From: Klebsormidium nitens
Taxonomy: Eukaryota; Streptophyta; Klebsormidiophyceae; Klebsormidiales; Klebsormidiaceae
Length of the DNA stretch: 64,000 bases
Direction of reading: 5' to 3'
NCBI GenBank assembly: GCA_000708835.1
Contig: DF236966.1
Location: 1 to 64,000 of the forward strand
Part shown: positions 48,301 through 59,900 of the stretch, one piece after another
How positions within the stretch are numbered: the stretch's first letter is position 1
How the letters are laid out: the number at the start of each line of letters is the position of its first letter
The notes under the pieces: model-generated
What the model was told of the DNA's origin: nothing
The model's input: the letters and a program-made list of their open reading frames with translations, nothing else
Databases searched by the model: none
Made by a program: the position numbers and the translations under genes

Positions 48301-49706
48301 GAACTCTAGAATGGTTGATGGTGTTCTTCTGCGACGGAGTAGTGCCGCAGGAAGGTTTTGCTCCTTAATCAACTTAGTAAACGGTATTTCACCACCAGGA
48401 AATTGCTTGAGTAGAAAGGACATAAAACTAAAGTCGAACAAAGCTGCGGATCTTTTTCTTGCTCGTGCTCCTGGTAACGAAGAACAACCTTCCGAACCGG
48501 AAGCGAAGATGCCGTCCGTCTTCCACCTCACACAAACACCGTCCGTTGTTGCCGTCACAATCTAGGGCCCTACTTCGCTGTTGGCAGAGAGCATTAGATG
48601 CGAATCCGATCGGACGATTCAAAGGTCGGAAGCTGGGGGCTGCCCCCATCAATTGATGGTTTCGACTTTTTTCGTTGGGCCCATGAGCGTGCCCACTGAC
48701 TGACGCCCGTCATCTCAGTCTCTGAGCTGCCTGAGTAGGGGGATACTCGGGACCACCTTGGGCCCCTTGAACATTTGTTTTCGACGGATGGTTCGCCAGT
48801 GCCCACAAAGGCGCCAAGAATCTGACATATTGGCGATTTCCGCAGATTTCGCACCTGATGTATTGCAGACTGGCCGTGCAACATCTTGGTGCGAGTTTAA
48901 GGTGCCCGAGCAGGTTTGATAGCCATCAGTAGAAATCGCTGCTCTAAAGCCAGGACTCCGCTTCACTTGACTGTTCCAACTCACCGTTGTCCAAAGCTCT
49001 CACTTTCCAGACGCCCTAAAACGCCCCGTAAATTTCCACTTCCTCACAGGGGCCAAGAACGTTAACCAATCCTGATTAGGCTGCGGATATCCGCCTTTCT
49101 ACCAGACGAAGCTTGTAAATAATTAGCTTACCATAACCCCATAAGCACTTCTGGTTAGGAAACGGAACCTTCTAACCCCTCCAAGCCCCGCCCGGCAGGC
49201 CGGAACCTGCTCGGGAAATCCAAGCAAATCTCGTCGTACCCCTTGACCGATTCTGGTTAGGAACGAAATTACCTTCTGACCCCTCCAACCTCTGTGCGGC
49301 AGGCCGGAACCCGCTCGGGAACTCCAAGCAAATCTCCTCGTACCACAACCTGGAGTGCTGCCTGCACGTCCTCAGCGGCTTCAGCGAAGCCCCCAAACCC
49401 TTTGGCGCCGCCTTCAGCCGCGACTTCGCCCTGGTCAACAAGATCGGTAACGTGCTTAACCCGCGGTTTGGCATCTCGCCGAACTGGCTCGATACGCTGA
49501 CCCCCAATGTCACGCGCGCGGACCCGGGTGGCGCGATCATTCAGCCGTACGCTGACCCCGTGAAAATCGAGTATGCTCCCGTGACGGACGAAGTGAAGCT
49601 CGAAAGGAGTGACAACAAGAGGAAGATTGGGCACGGTCCTGGGAAAGAGCCGTGGCCGCTGTGCAAGGACTTTATCGCGAGGTATATGAGTAAGAAGGAA
49701 GCTTGA
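42306..49706 (+). CDS. class-3 lipase / phospholipase A1 with internal multi-pass membrane insert, 7 exons
   Basis: Exons are 42306-42494, 42914-43119, 43812-44084, 44724-45471, 46382-46620, 47837-48090 and 49303-49706 (2313 nt, 770 aa). It resembles plant DAD1-like/class II phospholipase A1, which releases fatty acids from glycerolipids. Residues 1 to about 63 are Ser/Thr/Arg-rich with almost no acids, fitting a plastid transit peptide. Core motifs are PGWTALRGKHDWKGM, YGEAAEATYD, WIGYVAYS, AWRGTQRPAEW, VHEGFFELYSKPP, SVSGHSLGAAL (nucleophile Ser499), SFEGPRVGN, NKPDVVTQVP (candidate Asp) and SSYHNLECCLHV (candidate His). Exon 4 places about 200 residues with five to seven hydrophobic segments between the AEW and VHEGF motifs, where relatives have a short loop. 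The start comes from the first exon with a clean gtgaga donor; the exon 1-2 link is the least certain join. Confidence 0.85.
43290..43565 (+). repeat. ~121-bp tandem repeat in lipase intron 2
   Basis: Two full units and a partial third share ccaatcgaacctgac-caagagctgg, gaacaagatttgc and ctttttcaaaacaggttgagcaag at about 121-nt spacing. Each unit carries a cag|gttgag that resembles the real donor cag|gttggt at 43119, so it may descend from that junction. Confidence 0.75.
43630..43790 (+). repeat. intronic repeat shared with lipase intron 3 (copy A)
   Basis: From tggcccttaac through gggctggttag, cggttaaagcc, ttgtccaataaacc and agcctggttagcag, this segment follows the same order of words as 44278-44440 in the next intron. 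The two copies flank exon 3. Divergence is considerable, with small insertions. Confidence 0.65.
44278..44440 (+). repeat. intronic repeat shared with lipase intron 2 (copy B)
   Basis: Contains ttggcccttaacc, gggctggttagg, aaggttaaaacctg, ttgtccagtaacccg and gtaagcagcctcg in the same order as copy A in intron 2. Together the copies bracket exon 3. This suggests either duplication of one intron segment into the other or insertion of the same element twice. Confidence 0.65.
45430..45990 (+). repeat. donor-spanning repeats of lipase exon 4 end in intron 4
   Basis: The exon 4 end and donor (gtgaaacccgaa...gcgcacccagg|gtgagcaaccgg) recurs with decay at about 45571, 45718 and 45878. Each copy has a gaaacccc/gaaccca start, a gcgcc or gccc-ccagg and a gtgagc- or atgagc-like junction, followed by ggttttgctccc...atcaaatctggttaa. 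The period is about 145-160 nt. A further piece of the downstream word appears in intron 6 near 48345. Confidence 0.8.
46681..46747 (+). repeat. copy of lipase exon 5 end plus donor, intron 5, unit 1
   Basis: About 67 nt repeat the last 50 nt of exon 5 and the first 17 of the intron (46571-46637), including ccgcgcgtgggga, gcggaaga and ttgccag|gttggt, with about ten differences. The copied donor is intact. Confidence 0.9.
46839..46899 (+). repeat. copy of lipase exon 5 end plus donor, intron 5, unit 2
   Basis: This is a more decayed copy containing ggggccgcgcgtgggcaaag, tattcgcgaagagttt and gag|gttggtagtgcgag. It lies about 155 nt beyond unit 1. The graded decay away from the exon suggests stepwise tandem duplication. 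Confidence 0.8.
48340..48395 (+). repeat. lipase intron 6 copy of the intron 4 repeat word
   Basis: caggaaggttttgctcc followed by taatcaacttagtaaacgg matches the spacer of the intron 4 array (caggaaggttttgctcc, caatcaaatctggttaagg at about 45640). It is an isolated copy about 2.7 kb away. Confidence 0.65.
49150..49246 (+). repeat. copy of lipase exon 7 start plus acceptor in intron 6
   Basis: About 97 nt repeat the region 49251-49350: tctggttagga, ccttctgacccctccaa, ggcag|gccggaacc and gctcgggaa...tccaagcaaatctc. The displacement is about 101 nt. The copy keeps a good acceptor at 49198, but the frame after it meets a TAG. Confidence 0.9.
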
Positions 49707-50843
49707 ATAGAGAAAACGGCCACCGGCCTTGTTTGAATATGTGTTTGGGTATGCCGTTGTTGAAAATGATAAGCTGTGTTGACCATTAAGGCTCTTCGTA
49801 TGTATCTGAGTAACTTTCCTTATACAGTTATTTATTGATGATGCAGTGAGTTTGTCCGAGGATAGAACCTACTGACTATACGACAATGTTAAAGTTATAT
49901 AGAACAAGGCGGGTCATCCCTGTCGATATATTGATTTGCAACTTCGCATGACAATTGTAGCCTGAGTCGATCCGATCCCTCGCAACATGTTTCGATTGTG
50001 ATGCTCTGCTGCGGCGGCATACACGATGCAACTTTGGTGCAGTCTAAGCCTCAAAAGATTCAATGATTTTGGGTACAGCGAAGGGCCGCCGCCCAGGCGT
50101 TATAGTTCAGATTGAAACTAGGCTTAGTAGCCCAGAGGTTTTATTTTATGCATGACGGTCTGTACGCCATCGAATTATGCATGTTTCAATTGCGCATATG
50201 CACTGATAGGGACGTGCCGGATGTAATCACGGAATGTATCGGACGAGAATATATGCCGGCGTTTTTGCGCAAGTGCAGCTTGAGCTCGGCACGTAAACAT
50301 GCGTCGTGCATGTGCGTGGCAAACTGAGCTATACAGCTCGCAAGTCAGTACACACTTTCGCCTATGCGGGCGTCCAACTTTATATTGGACGGTCCAATAC
50401 TTAATAAAAAGCATTGGGTTCTTTTACAGACATTACATGCACTCGACGTGCTCGATCGTGCACGTGTGAGTCATGATGGGATGCCTGCATGATCCAAGGA
50501 CGTACCGTAAGCTAGGGTCGAGGCGGCACTGCATTGATCGTGTTGGCGGTCGCTCGCAAGTTGCAGTGACCGTCTTAGCACAACCGCGGCGACACGTTAA
50601 TTGCACATACATGGAGCAAGCTTAGGGCGGAGAAGGATTTCACTCCCGGTGTTAATTTGTTTCGATAAGAGCAGGCGCCACTAGCGAACTTTAAAACGGC
50701 ACAACAACCATGTGCTTGAGACGTGTCATGCAGCAACTGGGAAACCCACGCTTCATGCAACCAAGCACAACCTCATGCAAGGACCTTGTGCCTGTATGTG
50801 CTGACAACAAGATGCACCGCAAAGAGAGCGCAGTTTTTATGCT
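49707..50843. other. convergent spacer, lipase / RINT1
   Basis: About 1.1 kb lies between converging stop codons. The stretch 50160-50480 is rich in palindromic and purine-pyrimidine alternating words (atgcatg, cgcatatgcac, gctcgatcgtgcacgtg). No gene or RNA gene is evident. The 3' untranslated regions of both neighbours are expected here. Confidence 0.5.
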
Positions 50844-53800
50844 TTATCGATGTTGCAGAATAGATTCGGCCTGTGCGGCACTCAGTCTCCGGATGCCGTG
50901 GCCTTTCAATTCTTCTACTGCGGAGGTTTCCTTGCTTTGCCCCGTAAGAGCCCCTTGCAACGACCGTGCAGCATGCCCCGGCAGGTTGAGTAGCGTCAGG
51001 GCGTCCGAAAGCAACCGGAAGTGCGCAAGCGGGCGACCCGTGAACGGACGGAAAACGGACGCCAGCGCTTCCAAATCCGCTTGGAGCTGCGCCGTGCCGG
51101 TCTTTGCAAAGTGGCTGCTGCCCAGTACAACCTGAACGGATTACACAATGCTGGGTGAGAGAAACGGACAATCCCTCAGGCACACCTTGTTGCGTTCTGG
51201 TTTCCATACTTGATAGCTGCGCACTTCCAGATGAGGGATCGACAGAACGTGTGAACAAGGTAGCTTAACCAAAAGGGGGAGTGCCTGCAACACCAAGTCA
51301 GTTAGCGAGGTCCGACAACGGGTCTTCTGTCAAAGAACTCCGGAAGACTCCTGTCTCGACATCCAATAAGCGGCTGTCGAGACAGGTGTCTTCCGGAGTT
51401 CTTTGACAGAAGAAGACAGGAGGGAAAGCTCACGGCGTTTCGACCTGCAAAATGATGGATCAATCTTTGGAAATCTGCAAAACGAGGAATCGTATTGACC
51501 CCGCAAGATCTACGCTACAACAGCCCACCTTATCTAGAAGCAGCTGGTCGATCGCTGCCGCCACTCTTCTCCACAGTTTCGTGAACAGCTCCTCATCGAG
51601 CGCCACGTGGAGGGCCAGGAGCTGCGATCGGAACGCCGACAGGGCGTCGACCAGAGTCGGCGACACGTCCACCACTAGGGGGATCCCCCCGGGCTGCGGG
51701 CTAGGCTCCGCCGACGAGTTACCGCTAACCCGGTTCTCAACCCCGCCTGCCCCTCTGTCGGGCAAGTTGTCGAGGTTGAACGTCACCCGTCTTTTCCGTT
51801 TTGCAGCGGCCTTGTCTTCTGGGGAGGGAGTGTGGGCTGTGTCGGATCGGGAGGGACGTCTAGAGGTTTCCCCGGACAAGCGGGGAGTGGCTGAGGTGCT
51901 TGGGATGTCTTGACTTCCGTCCCGGAGACTGCTTGGGTGGGAGTCTTCGGACCAGCGCTTCTTGTTTCGTTGATACTCTTCCGTTCTGCTCTCAAATTGG
52001 CGGACCTGGAAAAACGAAAGAGATTGTTTTCAATGCCCAAAGAGTCGACACTACCTTGACGAAGAGCCTGACGAGGCCTCTGACACTGTATCTGCTTACA
52101 CCAAAAGCATTCATTTGATATAAAAGAGTGGATCTGCCCGTATGGCCTTCGAGAGCAGAAGTTCGGGTAGAAGTCAACGACCGACGGATCCAGCTTAGAG
52201 TCAGTGAAGTTCGGGGCTTTCAATTTGGAACGTAACTCTCTGCATTGACGCGACAGGACGAACGTCAGCAACTTGCTACAGTAACTTGAGCAGCTGCCAA
52301 TCCAGCAACAGCCGCCCAAAACCTCGACGGATAGTCCGAGCAGATTCCATAGACTTTAGAGAATGCCAAACGCGTGCTGACGTCACCTCACCATGGCGCT
52401 GACGAGCTTCCCGAGCCACTCTTCCTGCAGCTCCTGGGCCCGCCGCACCTCCTCGTCGAACACACTCCCCGTCTCCCCCCCCTCCCCGGCCCCCCGTTCC
52501 GACCCCCCTGCCGCAGAAGTGCCCACGTCCAAGTCCCACCCATCACCGACTGGGGCACCGCTTGTCCTTGTTCTAGTTGTCGCCGCTGCTTGGAGCTCAA
52601 TGAAGAACAGCTCATCGCTCCAATCGTGCATCTGCTGTTCGATGAAGTGAAGCCCGTTGAGGCCTGCGGCTATTCTCACCATGTCGGCGTCATGGGCCAG
52701 GCTGGTGAGGCCCTGGATCTCCTGGCACCTATGTGAATAGGCACGTGCAACCATATGAGCGGTGGGGCAACAGCAACTAAATGCGCCTAGTATGGGAATA
52801 ACAATCAAAGGCATCAACCGCCGCAAAAGGGCTTGTGTATGTCTGCATGTCTTCTGCTTTCGAGACGACAAAAGAGAACGATAGATGGAGAAGGGTGAGT
52901 GCTTCGAGTGAAGAGCAAAAAGTCTCGGGCGAAGTGATTGATTGGACCTGGCGAAATCTCGAACCGAACCGTACCGCAACTACACGATTAATCTGGTTCC
53001 CGTGTATTCAAAACCCGAGCAAGAAGGTCAAGCGAAAGACGAAGATGCATCAATGGCGGTGACAATCACAATAACTGTCTTCACGAAGCCCCTCAGTTGG
53101 CCGCCACGTCAGCCAGTCCGTTTCATTGCCCCCTCACGAATCGAATTCAATCGTTTAGCAGGACTGAACGAACACAATTTCCAAGGGTTGCGGAAAGGCT
53201 CAGAATATGTGGCCAAAAGAACCGGGAATGAGGCGCATTATTCCAGGGTGCACAACTGAAAAGTGACTCTAACGGAACGGTTTTTGTTCACTAAGGAGTC
53301 TCCTTCTCGACCAAGAGACCGTCACTCACTTGTCTTTTACTTTTTCCTCATACCGTGCCAGCAGCGGCAGCGTGACCGCCTCGACGAACGCCAGCCGATG
53401 ATCCGCCCGGGGCAGCGTTCTGCACCGTTCGATTGTTGCCTGGAGGAGTCCTACAACCCCCTCCGCATTCATTGGCGGGCGAAACTCCGATCCGCTTGGC
53501 CCGACATCATTTGCTTCTTCCGACCAATCGTCCCCGTTCTCCCCCTTGGTGTGGACGATTTCCCAACCACTGTCTTTCACCAGGATCGCTTTGGCCTTTC
53601 TCTGCGCGTCCTCCAGTTCCAGCCTTGACCAAGTTCTTAACCACGCGTCCCTTTCGGCGAACACCCCAACGGTGGCCGGGTAACCGGGTTCCGTTAGCCC
53701 TAACCGGATACCGCTGCTCCCTGCTACAAGCTTTTGCATTTGCTTGTCGAAGACCAGCGCCTGGTCGACCGTGAGCAACCACAGAACGGCATATGCCTCT

Positions 53801-55891
53801 CTGTCCTCTTCCAGTTTCTGCATCAGGAACGGCAGCCCGCGCTCCCTCAGGTGCGCGCTAGCTAGCGCGCCTGCCACGGCCTTAACCCACTCCTCCCGCG
53901 CGCTAACCCCGACCAAACCCGCCTTTTCCAGCAGGAGTTGCAGCCCCGCATCCGCTAACCCGACATGGTCCTGAGCGACCTTTAAACAGAGGGCGAAGGC
54001 GAACTCCGGTTGGTCGACCCATTTGCTCAGGTGCGGCTCCGCCTGCTTAGCTATTGGCTCGACCAGGGCCTGGAACGTCCATAACGGATCCGATTCTAAA
54101 CCCGAACCCCCAGTGCTCTCGAGAACCGACCCCCCTCCTGACCGACTCCGCACTTCCCGTGCGCTCTGAACTACTTGCAGCAGCGAGAGGGTCCCGAAAC
54201 TGCTGCGAAACTCGTTTCCTTCGGATCCATCAAAGTGGAGAAGTGTGCCGTCCTCGTCTGTGGCTTCGCTGCCGGGAAGAAGCGGCGGGGGCCAATTCAC
54301 ACTTGAGAGAGAGGCCCTGTAGATCTGGTCAAGGGCGGGGCGGATGCCAGCCAACCCCTGGTCTAATCGCAGGTCAACAGCCAGTAACAGCCGCCACCAC
54401 TGGGGCTGCATACAGGGAGAGTCGCTTTCTGAGATCACTATGTAGGCTTTGGAGCACTGTGAATCACTCAATCGAACATTCGACAGCTCTCAGAGAAAAC
54501 GGAAGCCTCGCTTTGAGCCCCACGTTCTCAGGACCAGTTGAGAGCCGCCAAGCTCTCAAGACCAGTTCATCTTCAAAAACATTTGTAGAATGGTAAAACG
54601 AACAATATGCTGGCCGAGAGAGCGATCGACCTCGGTCAAATAAACGATAGGCTGGGGGCGAGAGCGATTGACTTCGGCAGAGTTGACGTTGTTCCAACAT
54701 GCATTGTTTCAAAGATCAATGTCTGTGTACATATCCTGTTTCTGGCTACCATATGAGGGAGAGTGATCGGTTGTAACAAGCAAACCGACTTCATTGCAGA
54801 GGGCGCCTTGCAAAGGGCCCGCAAATCGACACTCACAAACGGCCCAATCATAAAATCGCAGTGCGAGCGTCAACACTTACATGCGTCCTTGCAAAGTCAG
54901 CAGCCAGCGTGGTGGTATTCTTGAACGCTTCAACCGCTGGGACCAATCTGTCAAGCTTTCCGCTCCGAGCCCTGTTGGCCTCAGCAATGTGCTCCTCCAT
55001 GTCAATGACAGAGCTCTCCAACTGAAGGAGTGCCTGGACGTAGATCCGGACCTGACAGACAAAACAGGGAACGTGAGCTCCATATCATAACAGCACCAGG
55101 CAGAAAAGGGATGATTCTACTTGACAATCTACGTCATCTTTTGTTTCTTTGTCACTTTCTCTTTTCTCACCCGCAGAGCGCCTAAAGTCACTCAAAGAAG
55201 TACGCACCCGTTGATAGGAATAAGTTCTGTTGCTCTAGAGACTGAATGCAAAACTTAAAGCGTAGATGCTATTTTTCAATGTGGATCCCTCATTCTGAAA
55301 GATCAGCTAAGCCTGGCAACCACTCAGACACATGCACGTCGTAATATTTGACATGCTGCTAGTCAGGACCTTTGAAGGCCATTGCAGACAAGACTTGGTG
55401 AGCGCCTCTTGCCAACTCAGCTTCTTGTCTTCTATCTAGATTGCATGCACTGCACATATCTTTCAGGACTCTGAACGGCAAATTGTTTGAAGGCACCACC
55501 AAAGAAGTTTCCAAGTATCCATGCCTTCTAGTACCTTTTCAACGCGTGCCACCTCGTGCGCTAGTTCGGCCAGCCTGCACACCAACGGCGTCGACTCCGC
55601 ACTCGCCGCCTCCGCATCATCCTTGGTCCTTCCCACCCTTTCTGCCAGGCTTGAGAGTGCTGCTAGCGCCTTCTCGCTCTGTTCGCAGGCGCGGGCGGCC
55701 TCTCTGGCTAAGCGCGCCTCCAACCTTGTGTTTCTTCTCAGAAGGTTTGTGTGCTCTTCAGTCAAGGACTCCAGGATGAATGGTGCGGACGAAATGCTAT
55801 CTGATGTTGTGAACCAAGTGTCCAGGAAGGACACAGCATCAGAAGGAAGTTTAGTGAGCCCACCGCTGATGGGTTTCGAAGCAACAGCCAT
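50844..55891 (-). CDS. RINT1/TIP20 family protein, MAG2-like, 6 exons
   Basis: Minus-strand exons are 55891-55535, 55051-54881, 54405-53330, 52728-52392, 52005-51529 and 51131-50844 (2706 nt, 901 aa). RINT1 (plant MAG2/MAIGO2, yeast Tip20) is a subunit of the Dsl1/NRZ complex that tethers Golgi-derived COPI vesicles at the ER with ZW10 and NAG-like partners. Residues 1-119 form a heptad-rich coiled coil (LEARLAREAARACEQSEK). The signature block DPLWTFQALVEPIAKQAEPH lies near residues 282-302. Helical-bundle sequence follows, and the C-terminal GSSHFAKTGTAQLQADLEAL ... LTLLNLPGHA matches the family ending. Low-complexity inserts around residues 600-640 and 665-750 are probably disordered. The start is the first in-frame ATG (55891). 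It is divergent from DEG15. Confidence 0.88.
51323..51413. repeat. 39-bp stem hairpin in RINT1 intron 5
   Basis: Left arm 51323-51361 and right arm 51375-51413 are reverse complements with a single mismatch, separated by a 13-nt loop. It sits between exons 5 and 6 of the RINT1 gene. A transcript of either strand would form a long, almost perfect stem. It has no coding content and no flanking target-site duplication that I can recognise. Confidence 0.92.
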
Positions 55892-56914
55892 TGTTTTAAG
55901 CACAAACACTTCTGCACAAGTGAAACGACGCCTGAAAGATCACGCTGCATTTGCCATCGTGCCCTTCAATTATGCTGCTATTTGCCACTCCCTAGCCAAT
56001 GCAGAATTCAGGGAAGGTACTGCCACACTAAAGGAGCCCGGGTCAACAGGCGACAGGAAGAAGATCAATCTGTAAGGCGTGACGGCTCCAGACGAAGCCA
56101 TAACCAATGAAGCCTGCGCCCTTCTATTGAAAGTTGCACGAGACTCGCAGTTCTAAATGTGACTTGTGAAGTCATATTTAGAAATCACATCAGAAGTCGT
56201 AAGAACATGTCCTTGCGAACAGCACTAACAATGCCCTGTACCCACACTCCGCCCCATGCCTTTGATTCGCACGGGCTATAAGAGAAGTATCCATCAGCAG
56301 CCCGAAGAACAGCAGCGAGGCGGGGACAGGTGGGGAAAGGAAGATCCAGCAGCAGAAGCCCCCACCAACCGAACGTGCTTTAGATTCTAGATCTATAGAA
56401 AATCTTTGCAAGCGTTGCCTTATTCTGGTTCCTGAAAGAGCCGGATTCTTAACCGAGACAAGAAGATCATCACAGTTTCAACAGTTCAGATCGGCATTCG
56501 TCTAGCTTTCCCTACCCCGTCCGTGATGAGCTGAGTCACTCCATGTCTCATAGAGTGTTGTTGAACTTGAAGCTACCTAGGGAGCTTTGCACATGGGCAA
56601 CACCACTTGCCAGCACTGGTAGCTCACTTCTCACGTTCTGTGGTGACATCTCCGCTCCTATCTCAACTGGCTTCTCCTCGAGCTCAGCACCATGCAAAAA
56701 ATCTAAGATTTGAGCTGCGGGTCCCCATCTTAGCGAGAACTTCGCAGCCAGAGACACAGAGTTGCAACGTGGGTGATAGACTCTGAGGATTCCAGCCGCT
56801 TTTGTCAGAACCACCGTCCGTGTGGCTTGACGCATCACTTCCTCAGCAAAGAGTGCTTCCTGCGGTTGTGGTCGCCAGCAAAGCCACCTCCAAAGCCTTG
56901 TGCAGTCAAGCGCC
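55892..56914. promoter_or_regulatory. RINT1 / DEG15 divergent intergenic region
   Basis: 1023 nt lie between two divergent start codons. It must hold both promoters and leaders. A tandem inverted word at about 56156-56185 (aatgtgacttgtgaagtcatatt) is the only small structure noticed. A 136-codon minus-strand frame at 56548-56958 overlaps the DEG15 start and lacks support. Confidence 0.4.
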
Positions 56915-59900
56915 ATGGCTGTTTCTCCTGTAAGACAAGCATGCTCGTTGGCCGTCATGCTCCGAATCTCCGGGCCTGTGAGTAACCACTCTGCCTTTCA
57001 CGGTTCTTTGTAACGTTGATGATACAGTGGTATGTTTTCAACTTTCTCAATCATGCGCCCCATGTCTAGCCCTTTTCAGGCCCCTAGCAAGCTGTTTCAA
57101 GCCCTGTCGCTAGTGCCCAAGGAGCTAGGCATCTGTTGTTTCTTGAAAGAATTTCTGTTGTTTGAATTGGTGGTGTGTTACGAGAAGAGGACATAGCTTC
57201 AGTAGATCAGGTGTGGATGAAACCTTTGATTGTGGCCCCTTCGTCTGCGCGTGCTAGCATCCATAGCAAGGTGGCATCAGAAGTTTTAAATTTCGTTGTT
57301 TAGACGAAGACTGCAGTAGTGAGGCCTCAGCGATCACCGCACCTAAAGCAGCTCCAAAATGAACTCTGCATGCTCTTCATGCAGGACCCCAAGAGCCGCA
57401 AGATGCGCCAGCACGCCTTCTTCCAGAGCAAGAACGGCATCACTACCTTGTCCGCCTCTGGCCTCTGCCTCCCCTCCCCCCCCCCTCCAAACCAGCTGCG
57501 GAACACCCCCCTAAATGAGCTGCTGATCATCACGGATGCGTCGCTTGTTGAGCCCTTTCTCCGCCAACCAAGCACTCAGCCTGCTCACAGTTCGATGCCA
57601 GAGTTGCCAAGTCCTTTTGGGCCGAGCAGCAGAGGGGTCCTTGTAAGAGCCCCTGTCCAGAGAAGGGAATATGATGGAGGGGCAAAGGAGGAGCTCCTGC
57701 CAGGAACAAAAATTGTGGCGCTCTTTGACGAGGAGAGCGCGGTGCAAGGGTGGCAAGAAGGGGAGCTTGTTGCAGTGGTGAGCTGGTCTTTTCGTTGACA
57801 AGTCACCTGATGTAGATGTGTTCCTGTAGCGGTTAGATTAGCATATTGTTTTGAGCCCTCTTGCATGGGGCCTAAGTTACCTTCCTTCTCTTGATGCTCC
57901 TTGTTCAGTCAACTCTCGGTACGGTGTTTGAGATGACAGGAGTCTTAGCTTTGACAGAAGGATGGACCCTTCAGCTGGGGTTTGACGGGTCACTTTCAGG
58001 GGTCTGGACAGTACCTCGTTCTCGAATCTAGAACTACGAAAAGATGTTTCTCTCTTTCCATTTGGAAACATCTTGAGGTCTGTTACTGCTTTCTGGCAAT
58101 TTTGAAAGAATCTCGATCAGTCTTTTGCCCAGCCTTTTGCATTTTTCAGCTACTCCCTTCCTGCAGCATTTGTTTCAGTACAAGCTTGCACCTGCGAGGC
58201 ACTCCATTGAGTTGCGATCCGCTGCAAAGCTGTTAAAAGGACTTGTACGAATTGCCAGCTCCTATGTGACTTGCTCATTACCCGCCCTTCTCTTTCTCTC
58301 TTTTCTCAGGTCGATGTCCCCTCTGCAACCGAGGCGCTTCACTCCATTCTGAGCTCCCACTCTAGCATCGACAGCGGGGGCTGGCAACTCGGCTGGCATC
58401 TCGTGTCAGTTGACAAAGCCCCCACCCACCAAAGGCCCCCGCCCCCACCAGTCCGCTCCGCCCCCACTTCGTCCCATTTAGAAGCCGCAGATCCTTTGAC
58501 CGAAAACCTTGGTCATGGCTTCTACTCAGAGGGTTCTATTCAGGGGTCTGGCTCTGGTTGGGACAGCGTGACGTCACGAAAGGAAGTACGGGATGCCGGG
58601 GTCGCGGTGCAGACTCGAGACTCGGCGCCGAAGCCTTGGAGCTTGCACCGGAGTACGGTGTCTGAGAAGGAGGGGAGCGGGCTAGTGGGGGCTCCGTCTC
58701 GAGTGCGGCTTGCGGTGCTTAGAGTAAACCTTGCGTCTGCTCGGAAGTGGGTTCCTGCCAAGCTGCAGTTGGATGATCCCTCAAAAGAGTCGACTTTGAG
58801 AAGAAGCTTGTTACCGGCAGCATTTCCTACTGAACGGATGATTTCAAGCTCGGCACTAAACCTTAACGACAGCCGGGGGTCGAGAGACGCAGACGCAGTT
58901 TCCCGGGGTCCAAAAACCGAGGCCCTGTTCTCGAACTCCCCTCTCACAAACAGGGCTCATCCCCAGCCGAAGCTCGTCTCAGCAGGGCCTCTCCGCCGAG
59001 GCGACTTCCTAGCCGCCGTAGGGTCTCCGTTCGGGGCCCTGTCGCCGGGCCACTTCGCCAACAGTGTCTCTGTGGGCGTGTTGTCGAACTGGTGGCACGC
59101 GGACGAAAACAGGGCCCCGATTCTGCTGGCGGACATGAGGTGCTTGCCAGGCATGGAGGGAGGCCCTGTCGTGGACGGGAGCGGCGGCTTGGTGGGCCTG
59201 CTGTGGCGGCCACTCAGGCAGCGTAACAGCGGGGCTGAAGTGCAGGTGGGTGTGACAATATTCCGATATCATCCTTCCCGTTTGTGATCACTGTCTAGCA
59301 TGATACAAAGGGATCCTGAGATTCTAGTTACTGCTGGCTTACCTCTCTGTCAATCTTCGAATCAGAATACCATTGCTCTGCTGGCTTGACGCTTGGAAGA
59401 CATTTTGTGCATGACTATCGTGTAGCTTTTTGAAACTTAAACCTCACTTTCTTGCCACCTACTCTGATTATACCCGAACATTTTTTTTTCTCCTGTACTT
59501 TCCGGTCAAAGTCTTGATTTGATGTAAATGTATTCTCGACTAGTTCTTGACAGTATGCATGATTCGGCGCAACTTTGTGTTCCAGCCTTCTGGTCTTGGT
59601 ACAGGCGTCCATCAGTCCACGCCGACGAGTATGTCCGTTCTTGTGCCTTCCGAACGTGCTCTCAGAATCTGACAAAGCTCAGAACCTCACGTCCGCATCA
59701 ATGTAACCATACGTTTAAATCACAGATCGTTCAAGCGTTCCCCGGTTGATCGTTCGTCCCTTGCGTACATACACCTCAACAGCTGAACCTAATACACTCT
59801 CCATTCATGATTGGCAACGACATAGAAAGTGAAATTATCCCCAGAAGTTTGCCGCACCACCAAGGCTGGCTTGTTTTTCTTCGATTGCGGAATTTGCTGT

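Noticed and set aside
54054-54596. 180-codon plus-strand frame inside the RINT1 gene
   Set aside because: It lies opposite RINT1 exon 3, which carries the DPLWTFQALVEP signature in one continuous minus-strand frame.
56548-56958. 136-codon minus-strand frame overlapping the DEG15 first exon
   Set aside because: No family resemblance and no splice partner. It overlaps the well-supported DEG15 start on the other strand, so it is probably a chance frame in the promoter and leader.
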